Positions 1 through 4,879 of a DNA stretch of 5,041 nucleotides are shown piece by piece (positions within the stretch are counted from its first letter, which is position 1; the number at the start of each line of letters is the position of its first letter). The DNA is taken from contig JBILVD010000075.1 in the NCBI GenBank assembly GCA_044370655.1, positions 1 to 5,041 on the forward strand, written 5' to 3'. The stretch is from CAZFPN01 sp044370655. GTDB taxonomy: Bacteria; Pseudomonadota; Alphaproteobacteria; Rickettsiales; Deianiraeaceae. A program made the position numbers and the translations under genes. The notes under the pieces are model-generated. The model had not been told where the DNA came from. It ran no database searches and saw nothing but the letters and a program-made list of their open reading frames with translations.

Positions 1-127
1 AAATTCTCCGCTTTTTGCTTTATGCGTAAATGTAATTTTTTTATTTATCAACATTTCTTTTGAAAAACTATCAAGATACTCCATAATTTTATCTTTCAAT
101 AACTTCGTATTTCGTTTTAACTTCCAA
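1..127. repeat. Terminal direct repeat, left copy (circular contig overlap)
   Basis: These 127 bases are identical to the last 127 bases of the window (4915-5041), checked line by line. A perfect terminal overlap of exactly 127 is what a de Bruijn assembler run with k=127 leaves at the ends of a circular molecule. Removing one copy gives a 4914-bp circle. Joining the ends restores one uninterrupted reading frame (the endonuclease), which supports true circularity over a biological terminal repeat. A head-to-tail tandem array would look the same. Confidence 0.9.
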
Positions 128-1062
128 GAATCTTCAAAGTTATTTATATCAACCAAAATAACGAACAATCTATTGGAAGAATCAAATCTCATTTCCCCTT
201 GATTTTCATATAAATTTTGAATTAATTTTTGAGGATTTTGGATACATTCCAACACTAGAGATTTTCTAAAATCAAACATCTTTTCAAGTTCCGCTCTGCA
301 TTCTAAATCATCACTTTCTCTAATTCGCTGGGTAATTTCATATGCAATATCCTTTTCTTTTCCAATCGTGCTAAAAGGTATTTTGTATTTCTTTGCAATT
401 GCTTTTAATTCCTGTATTTCCGTTTTAAAACCTTGTTTTTTCCTTTCCGTCTCTATAAAGTTTTGTGGTACATATGTAGTTTTTAAATCAAAAGGTATTC
501 CCTCAACAAAAAAGTCAATTTTTTTGATATTTCCTATCGCAGGAAGAACCTTCATATGTTGTTTAAAAATATTTTCTATCAAAATAGTAGACCAATGATT
601 ATACCAACTACACATAACATAACCTGAAACAGCCATTGGAATTTCCGTTTCAAGCTTACTTATTATCGTATCAAAAGAAGAATGAACCTTTACATATCTA
701 TCAATTAAATATTTATCAAGTGCATTTGTGTAGTCCCCTCCCCAAGCAAAATATTTCATTTTATAAAGCTCCGAAGAAATACTCGCTTCCTCAAAAGCAG
801 AATATATTTTTGCATTCTCCTTAATAAAACTTGTCAACTTTCCCACTCCATTATCATCTTTCAAAAGCAAATAATAAAGCTCCTCGAATTGATGATTTGC
901 CGTTTTTGCAGAAGGTATAATTCCATAACTTTCAAAAAATTTTTCAAGCAGTTCTTTTCTATTAATAGACCGAACAAAAAGCCACAATAAACCACTTTCG
1001 TTTCCCGTTAATTCACTTATTTTATCAGCTTCAAAAAGCTTTTTACATTCATTAAATTTCAT
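1..1062 (-). CDS. Type II restriction endonuclease, PD-(D/E)XK fold (5' and main part; continues across the circle junction)
   Basis: My minus-strand translation starts at ATG 1062 and stays open to base 1. Closing the circle adds 12 codons and a TGA at 4878-4876, giving 366 aa. The likely role is cleavage of unmethylated DNA at the site protected by the flanking methyltransferases. The core looks like PD-(D/E)XK. E163 lies in a helix after a WYNHWS segment, D183 in KKIDFF, and D192-x-K194 in GIPFDLKTT, a spacing typical of this nuclease fold. The first 150 residues look largely helical, perhaps a target-recognition or accessory domain. The start ATG overlaps the stop of M1 as ATGA, and the gene end overlaps the M2 start the same way, so it sits in the middle of an M-R-M operon. 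An in-frame ATG at 1068 is an alternative start; an AAGGA (1085-1081) lies 12 nt before it. Position between two methyltransferases makes the role very likely. The subfamily and recognition site are not recognised. It is AT-rich, about 27-28% GC in two lines counted. Confidence 0.88.
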   Translation of the reverse strand, partial: MKFNECKKLFEADKISELTGNESGLLWLFVRSINRKELLEKFFESYGIIPSAKTANHQFEELYYLLLKDDNGVGKLTSFIKENAKIYSAFEEASISSELYKMKYFAWGGDYTNALDKYLIDRYVKVHSSFDTIISKLETEIPMAVSGYVMCSWYNHWSTILIENIFKQHMKVLPAIGNIKKIDFFVEGIPFDLKTTYVPQNFIETERKKQGFKTEIQELKAIAKKYKIPFSTIGKEKDIAYEITQRIRESDDLECRAELEKMFDFRKSLVLECIQNPQKLIQNLYENQGEMRFDSSNRLFVILVDINNFEDSWKLKRNTKLLKDKIMEYLDSFSKEMLINKKITFTHKAKSGEF

Positions 1063-2123
1063 CTGCATATGATTAAATATTCCTTACTACCCCTAACAGA
1101 CCCCTTCCCTCCTCTAGAAGCCTCATATGTCTTTTCCTCAACCACAACCTCCCTTTTAAACAAATTAATCAAATTGGAAAGCGTCTTGATATCAGGAAAC
1201 GACCTATCGTTATAGCTAATAAGCCATACTGGTATATTTCTTGCCCTTTCAAAAAGAAGCTCAAACGATTTTAAAACCTCCTTCACCTTGTCAAAACCAC
1301 TATATTTATAAGGAAAATAACGCTTTGTGCCATTGATAAACTGCTTATCTTTCCAATTTTGCGTAAAAGTTTCAAGAAGATGATAAAAAGCCTGATAGTC
1401 GGAATGACTGCCCGCATATGGAGGGTCAAAATAAGCAACATCAACATTTTCCAATTTCGGCAAAAGTTCCAAAATATTTTCATTATAACTTTTATTTTCA
1501 ACCCCATTATCAAAAATCGCATTATTATAATCTGGCAAAAGCTCTAAAAATAAATCCTCAATTTTCCTTGCTATACTTGGATTTCGCTTTACTCTATCAG
1601 TATTATTTGCATATGCAATTGCCATTGTATGAGCAAAATGCCCCATAATTGTTTTTCTAGTAAGGCTTCTATTCATCACAGAAAGAGCGAGAGATTTCTT
1701 GTAGTCGCAATCTAAAAAATCTACATTTTGCCTAAATTTATCAAGAAAACCACACTCCTCGGCAGTAAAAAATATATCTTTAAAATTTTGCATCACTCCA
1801 TCGCTTAAATTTTGATTATCTCTTTTTAACAATATTTCTAAATCTTGCTTTTCTAATTTTATACCTTTGTTTTCAATTAAAGCCTTTGAATAGCAAGAAC
1901 AAGACTTTAAAAAATCATTTGAAATAACAGAAAAACCCATTTTTTTAAAATGATAAGATGGCGAAGATGAACCACTAAATCCATCTAAAATAGTTTTTGT
2001 AGTTTTTGGAATAAATCTTTCAATCCACGGCATTAAATTATGCTTTGCACCTAAATATTGAGGTTGAGGAAATTTATGCATTACAAATCTATCTTCGCTA
2101 AAAAGTGTGTTTTGAAAGTCCAT
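1059..2123 (-). CDS. M1: D12-class (alpha) N6-adenine DNA methyltransferase of the R-M system
   Basis: This 354-aa protein would transfer a methyl group from S-adenosylmethionine to adenine N6 in the target site and so protect it from the neighbouring nuclease. Motif order is that of the D12/Dam-type alpha class. Motif X is PQYLGAKHNLMPWI (residues 21-34), the SAM-binding motif I is LDGFSGSSS (46-54), the acidic SND ends at D70, the catalytic motif IV is DPPY (233-236), and LISYND is at 302-307. The usual second glycine of motif I is serine. I start at ATG 2123 because AAGGG lies 4 nt upstream. The longer frame from a TTG at 2180 adds 19 residues rich in Ile, Lys and Tyr with no family resemblance. 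The first eight residues (MDFQNTLF) match the internal start region of M2, although the proteins are otherwise unrelated. It is the first gene of the leftward operon and overlaps R by 4 nt. Function is confident; the target sequence is unknown. Confidence 0.92.
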   Translation of the reverse strand: MDFQNTLFSEDRFVMHKFPQPQYLGAKHNLMPWIERFIPKTTKTILDGFSGSSSPSYHFKKMGFSVISNDFLKSCSCYSKALIENKGIKLEKQDLEILLKRDNQNLSDGVMQNFKDIFFTAEECGFLDKFRQNVDFLDCDYKKSLALSVMNRSLTRKTIMGHFAHTMAIAYANNTDRVKRNPSIARKIEDLFLELLPDYNNAIFDNGVENKSYNENILELLPKLENVDVAYFDPPYAGSHSDYQAFYHLLETFTQNWKDKQFINGTKRYFPYKYSGFDKVKEVLKSFELLFERARNIPVWLISYNDRSFPDIKTLSNLINLFKREVVVEEKTYEASRGGKGSVRGSKEYLIICR

Positions 2124-2137
2124 AAAGCCCTTGTATT
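2104..2137 (-). repeat. 34-bp direct repeat, copy at the M1 start
   Basis: Bases 2104-2129 are identical to 4830-4855. After one mismatch, 2131-2137 equals 4857-4863, so 33 of 34 positions match. The block covers the M1 ATG and the codons for MDFQNTLF. Flanking bases on both sides diverge at once. Confidence 0.85.
2128..2132 (-). promoter_or_regulatory. Ribosome-binding site of M1 (AAGGG)
   Basis: Minus-strand AAGGG lies 4 nt before ATG 2123 and is the only clear Shine-Dalgarno sequence for this gene, which decides the start. The spacing is slightly short. At the otherwise matching M2 block the equivalent bases read AATGG, so the ribosome site is not conserved there. Confidence 0.6.
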
Positions 2138-2151
2138 TATATATAATAAAT

Positions 2152-2180
2152 ATATTTAAGGGAGAAGCTTTAAAAAGCAA
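2152..2180 (-). promoter_or_regulatory. Possible sigma70-like promoter of the R-M operon
   Basis: On the minus strand TTGCTT (2180-2175) is followed after 16-17 nt by TAAATA/AAATAT (2158-2152), upstream of the AAGGG and ATG of M1. A TATTAT at 2148-2143 is a better -10 but lacks a -35 at good distance. The region is so AT-rich that several placements are possible. A promoter is needed here, but the exact hexamers are uncertain. Confidence 0.35.
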
Positions 2181-2212
2181 GATATTTTTAAAAAACCCTT
2201 AAACCCTTAAAT
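2154..2212. repeat. 9-bp inverted repeat around the M1 promoter (possible operator)
   Basis: ATTTAAGGG at 2154-2162 is the exact reverse complement of CCCTTAAAT at 2204-2212, with 41 bp between. The left arm overlaps the proposed -10, and the right arm lies in the octamer repeat upstream of the proposed -35. This could be a binding site for a regulator such as one of the methyltransferases. No separate C (controller) gene is present. In DNA this AT-rich, chance occurrence is possible. Confidence 0.4.
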
Positions 2213-2231
2213 ACTTGAAACTCTTAAACTC
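2193..2231. repeat. Tandem octamer repeat (AAACCCTT-like units)
   Basis: Two perfect copies of AAACCCTT (2193-2200 and 2201-2208) are followed by the variants AAATACTT (2209-2216), GAAACTCTT (2217-2225) and a partial AAACTC (2226-2231). The step of 8-9 bp is shorter than one helical turn and shorter than typical plasmid iterons (about 17-22 bp). It may be a regulator site or origin element. Only the first two units are exact. Confidence 0.55.
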
Positions 2232-2262
2232 AAACAATCCTAAAGCCCGTCTTTCCTAGAAA

Positions 2263-2366
2263 TTTCCTAGATTAATTTTGTGTGTAGACGAATGGGCTGT
2301 AGTGTATATACACCGCAAGGTGTATGCATCTACAGGCTCTGGAGTCAAGCCAAAATTAGCAGGAAA
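2263..2366 (+). ncRNA. Long structured hairpin, possible plus-strand RNA of unknown class
   Basis: Hand folding gives one extended hairpin. The basal stem pairs TTTCCT, G and TTAATTTTG (2263-2280) with 2351-2366, 16 pairs with two single A bulges. An internal loop follows, then GAC 2287-2289 with GTC 2344-2346. A symmetric loop of GAAT (2290-2293) against TGGA (2340-2343) allows tandem sheared G-A pairs. GGG 2294-2296 pairs with CTC 2337-2339. The apical hairpin has CTGTAG 2297-2302 with CTACAG 2330-2335 and eight pairs closing a GCAA tetraloop (2315-2318). Four G-U pairs would become A-C mismatches on the other strand, and GCAA is a GNRA loop only on the plus strand, so RNA from the plus strand is favoured. 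I see no good promoter just upstream and no U-tract after it. It could instead act as single-stranded DNA in an origin. It matches no tRNA or RNA family I recognise. Confidence 0.45.
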
Positions 2367-2400
2367 GATAAGTCAATCACTCACCAAACAAATAACTAAC

Positions 2401-2429
2401 TTGACAAAAAGTCATTTTTAAGATATAAT
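2401..2429 (+). promoter_or_regulatory. Consensus sigma70 promoter of the rightward reading frame
   Basis: TTGACA (2401-2406) and TATAAT (2424-2429) are both perfect consensus hexamers, separated by the optimal 17 bp. Transcription should begin near 2436, leaving a leader of about 18 nt before ATG 2454. This is by far the strongest promoter-like sequence in the window. Confidence 0.85.
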
Positions 2430-2453
2430 CACCTAATTTAATAACTAAAATAT

Positions 2454-2753
2454 ATGCAGAATAACTTAGAATATCTAGAACTAAAAAGAGACGGAAAGGA
2501 GAAACTCCCCATAGAGCTTTACACTCAAAAAAACATCAATGAAGCTAGGGAAAGTTTAGAAAATGACCCATTTTTTCAAAGGTTTTACACAAATCTTTTG
2601 AAGTATGATGTTTACGCCCTTCACAAAACTTCTAGCACGGCTCAAATTTTGAAAGATAAAGCTATTAAATCACTAAAATTGACAAATAATAATTGCAGAA
2701 CCGAAAAAGAAGATATAGAGTTTTTCAATAATCACGGCTTTGTCTTTACTTAA
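2454..2753 (+). CDS. Unrecognised protein, N-terminal part of a frame split by TAA (99 aa)
   Basis: I do not recognise this protein. The frame opens at ATG 2454, about 18 nt after the predicted transcription start, with an in-frame stop just upstream at 2442. No Shine-Dalgarno sequence precedes it. The product is charged, helical-looking and soluble, with no signal peptide or membrane segment. It contains an aromatic stretch around FFQRFYTNLLKYDVYAL (residues 40-56). It ends at TAA 2751-2753, and the next codons continue in the same frame to 3413, so this looks like the front third of a 319-codon gene. Possibilities are a small independent protein, the intact part of a pseudogene, or the termination product of a gene read past its stop. 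It could be the element's replication protein, only because no other candidate exists. I see no HUH or Rep_3-like motif. Confidence 0.6.
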   Translation: MQNNLEYLELKRDGKEKLPIELYTQKNINEARESLENDPFFQRFYTNLLKYDVYALHKTSSTAQILKDKAIKSLKLTNNNCRTEKEDIEFFNNHGFVFT

Positions 2754-2762
2754 ATCGCATTT

Positions 2763-3413
2763 TTGCCAAAAGAGATAACAAACTTTGATTTTGAAAAAGC
2801 AACTCGTGAAGCAACAGGAAATTACTTTTGCATAAAGCTTTCGGAAGAAGATTTGCAAAGGACAATGTTTAACGAACAAGATTTTTTACTTAAGAAGCAT
2901 TCTACTACACACCCAGAAAAATATCAAAAAAGAATTGTTAGAACAGAAAATTTGGAAGAATTAAAGCTTGGAATTGCATACCTACTTTATAGAGAAGAGG
3001 TTAAAAACACACTTACTGATGCTGTTGTTGCAGTTTTTGGAGAGTCAAGATTGGATTCAGCAAGAAAAATACAACCTAATGATACATTTGATGACTTTTC
3101 ATTAAGCAAATTAAGACATTTTGCAGATACGGACGAAAATGTGATAAAGAAATTTTGCAAAAAAATGAATACACTTCTTAAAGAAATTGAAAGACAGGAT
3201 TTTTACGCTCCAACATACAATACAAAACCACTTTTTCATAATTTTTACAAAAATCTTCATACTTCAGAACTGCTTTTTCCGTGTCAAATTGATATTGAAA
3301 ATATAGTTAAGACGAAAGAAAATATATATTTATGCAATTCTGCAAACCAAGTGAAAGTAAAGCAAAATTCAAATAGAATTGATGGCAACCTAAATCAACT
3401 AAGTCCATACTAA
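2763..3413 (+). CDS. Unrecognised protein, C-terminal part of the TAA-split frame (about 216 aa)
   Basis: This frame is the direct continuation of 2454-2753 after one TAA. The first possible start is TTG 2763, which has no ribosome-binding site. The next ATG (2865) follows AAAGGA by only 2 nt, too close for normal use. The absence of a proper start argues that it was, or is, translated as part of the upstream frame. The predicted protein is soluble and lysine- and glutamate-rich, with predicted helices (for example LEELKLGIAYLLYREEVKN) and no transmembrane segment. I find no nuclease, polymerase, HUH or HEPN (RxxxxH) motif. The coding frame stays open for 219 codons, with composition matching the upstream part, so any disabling mutation is probably recent or confined to this one codon. 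It ends 14 bp from the convergent M2 gene. Function unknown. Confidence 0.55.
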   Translation: MPKEITNFDFEKATREATGNYFCIKLSEEDLQRTMFNEQDFLLKKHSTTHPEKYQKRIVRTENLEELKLGIAYLLYREEVKNTLTDAVVAVFGESRLDSARKIQPNDTFDDFSLSKLRHFADTDENVIKKFCKKMNTLLKEIERQDFYAPTYNTKPLFHNFYKNLHTSELLFPCQIDIENIVKTKENIYLCNSANQVKVKQNSNRIDGNLNQLSPY

Positions 3414-3427
3414 AATAGCAAGAAAAT

Positions 3428-4879
3428 TTACATACCAAACTCCACCTTTTTAATATACTTCTCCCTCGTTTTTATCTTCATCCGCAAATACTCCATAGGT
3501 CTCGCCCCCTTTATTCTATTACAACTAGAGCATAAAAGCTGATAGTTCTCGTAATAATCCCCTCCTCCTTTCGCTTTAGGAACTATGTGATCCACCTCAA
3601 AATCCACAATTCTCATCTCCACATCACAAGCCTTACACTTCCCATCTTGCTCTTTAAAGAGGCGTTCTCTAACCGATTTTTCCGTGTGAGGAATTCTACA
3701 AACATCCGTCCTTTGAGGCACATCAACCCTATGAATAAACTTATCATTTTCAAGAAGCCCCCCACCCGTCTCATCTAACCTCTCAATTAGCACTCTCACC
3801 GCCTGCTTTTCTATATCAATTCCTATCCACTTCCTCCCCAATTGTTGAGAGGCAACGCAGGTCGTCGCACATCCGCAGAATGGGTCAAGAACTAAGTCCC
3901 CCTCCTTCGTTGAAGCATTAATGATACGCTCTAATAGGGCTAGAGGCTTTTGAGTGGGGTAACCCGTCGCCTCTTTTCCCCTCACAATAGGAATATCAGT
4001 CCAAATATTATTAATCGTAAGCCCTTTATATTCATCTTCATACTTTCTTCTTTCAAGTTTACCATCTTTTCTTATAACAATATTCCCTTTTTGATACTCC
4101 TCCTCCAGCTTCTCCTTACTTAGTCTCCAACCTGATGCGTGAGGATTTCTAAAACCTCTCCATTCATAACAAAGATTTGGTCTTGGTCCCATAGAAGGGT
4201 TGCGATAAATGTGAGCGGAATCGTTATAATACCTTCTCTCATTCTCGTCAACAAGCGGAAACTTTCTCACCCTATCTTCCTCGCTAAAATTTACGGCTTT
4301 AGATATATCAAAATAAGCATTTTCGGATTTTGTATAAAAAAAAATCACATCACTTGAAGCCCCAAATTTCTTAGCTTTGTGTTGAGACCCCTTAGCTCCA
4401 ACCATCCTTTGCCAAATAATCTCATTTCTAAAGTTGCTTTTGCCAAAAATATTATCAAGAATAATCTTAAGATAGTGGCTTGCCGTAGGGTCGCAATGAA
4501 GATATATTGAACCTGTAGGTTTTAAAATTCTGTGAAGCTCTATCAACCTTTGCGTCATGTAGGTTATGTAAGCCTTCATCGGTCTTGAGTGAGCCCCCGT
4601 GATGGAATTTATAAAGTCCACAGTGGACTGATGGCTTTCCGCCAATTTATCAAGATACCCCTCATTCACATCGTCCCACGTCCACATATCCTTAAAAGAT
4701 GAACCTGCCGCTTTTGAACCTACGGGAGCAGAATACATCCTCTTAGAGTTAAATGGAGGGTCTAGATATATCAAATCCGCTATTTCACTATTTAACCCAT
4801 ACAAGATAAACAAATTATCGTTTGTGAAGAGTGTGTTTTGAAAGTCCATAAAGCCATTGTATTCCGTTGAGTTCGTCAT
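3428..4879 (-). CDS. M2: beta-class DNA methyltransferase (N6-adenine or N4-cytosine) with C-terminal HNH nuclease domain
   Basis: The 483-aa protein carries the N6_N4_Mtase arrangement in beta-class order. Catalytic DPPF (residues 40-43) comes first, TGYPTQKP is at 305-312, and the SAM-binding motif LDPFCGCATT is at 331-340. The segment YSAPVGSKAAGSSFKDMWTW (49-68) is typical of a widespread family of such enzymes. A zinc-coordinated HNH module follows at about 404-460, with C415-x2-C418, D430-H431, N445, C450-x2-C453, N454 and RIKG. All expected residues are present, so it may nick or cut DNA or may serve in DNA binding. HNH tails occur in relatives of this family. The start at 4879 overlaps the R stop as ATGA, which implies coupling. 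An in-frame ATG at 4849, inside the 34-bp repeat, would give 473 aa beginning MDFQNTLF. M2 is more GC-rich than its neighbours. Methylation of the same site as R, probably the other strand of an asymmetric site, is inferred from the operon. Confidence 0.92.
   Translation of the reverse strand: MTNSTEYNGFMDFQNTLFTNDNLFILYGLNSEIADLIYLDPPFNSKRMYSAPVGSKAAGSSFKDMWTWDDVNEGYLDKLAESHQSTVDFINSITGAHSRPMKAYITYMTQRLIELHRILKPTGSIYLHCDPTASHYLKIILDNIFGKSNFRNEIIWQRMVGAKGSQHKAKKFGASSDVIFFYTKSENAYFDISKAVNFSEEDRVRKFPLVDENERRYYNDSAHIYRNPSMGPRPNLCYEWRGFRNPHASGWRLSKEKLEEEYQKGNIVIRKDGKLERRKYEDEYKGLTINNIWTDIPIVRGKEATGYPTQKPLALLERIINASTKEGDLVLDPFCGCATTCVASQQLGRKWIGIDIEKQAVRVLIERLDETGGGLLENDKFIHRVDVPQRTDVCRIPHTEKSVRERLFKEQDGKCKACDVEMRIVDFEVDHIVPKAKGGGDYYENYQLLCSSCNRIKGARPMEYLRMKIKTREKYIKKVEFGM
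4830..4863 (-). repeat. 34-bp direct repeat, copy at the M2 start
   Basis: This block matches 2104-2137 at 33 of 34 positions and lies in the same orientation and reading frame. It encodes YNGFMDFQNTLF in M2 against YKGFMDFQNTLF in M1. Here it lies 5-16 codons inside the ORF if translation begins at 4879, or at the very start if ATG 4849 is used. Confidence 0.85.

Larger units (their letters stand above)
2124..2453. other. Divergent control region, candidate replication origin (330 bp, no protein gene)
   Basis: This is the only long gap between genes on the circle. It separates the leftward restriction-modification operon from the rightward split reading frame. It holds a weak leftward promoter, an inverted repeat, an octamer tandem repeat, a long structured hairpin and a strong rightward promoter, each listed separately. 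I see no convincing small protein gene in it. With no recognisable Rep gene elsewhere, it is by elimination the most likely place for an origin. AT-rich DNA, iterated short repeats and a large hairpin are common origin features, but none is diagnostic here. Confidence 0.5.

Noticed and set aside
368..824. Plus-strand frames at 368-598 and 636-824
   Set aside because: They lie antisense to the endonuclease gene, lack ribosome sites and have low-complexity translations.
1184..1191. TCTTGATA, like the nick site of pC194-type rolling-circle plasmids
   Set aside because: It lies inside M1 coding sequence with no hairpin beside it, and no Rep with HUH motifs is present. An 8-mer match is expected by chance.
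1283..1648. Frames at 1283-1522 (minus), 1359-1547 and 1418-1648 (plus) within M1
   Set aside because: They are shadows of the conserved methyltransferase frame.
2124..2180. Extended M1 start at TTG 2180
   Set aside because: The extra 19 residues have no family resemblance, no ribosome site precedes the TTG, and AAGGG sits just before ATG 2123. The TTGCTT is more likely a -35 element.
2263..2366. tRNA, integron attC site, or type III antitoxin RNA
   Set aside because: There is no cloverleaf or TTCGA arm, and no RYYYAAC/GTTRRRY core boxes. The tandem repeat is not part of the hairpin and precedes no recognised toxin.
2751..2753. Alternative genetic code explaining the in-frame stop
   Set aside because: TAA ends M2, and TGA ends M1 and R at ATGA overlaps, so all are used as stops here. 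No TAG or TGA recoding would affect this codon.
2673..2879. Minus-strand frame opposite the split gene
   Set aside because: Antisense to a long open frame, with no promoter or ribosome site. It covers the TAA but offers no better explanation of it.
2454..3413. HEPN toxin or abortive-infection protein, or an HUH Rep
   Set aside because: No RxxxxH motif and no His-hydrophobic-His motif were found in either part of the frame.
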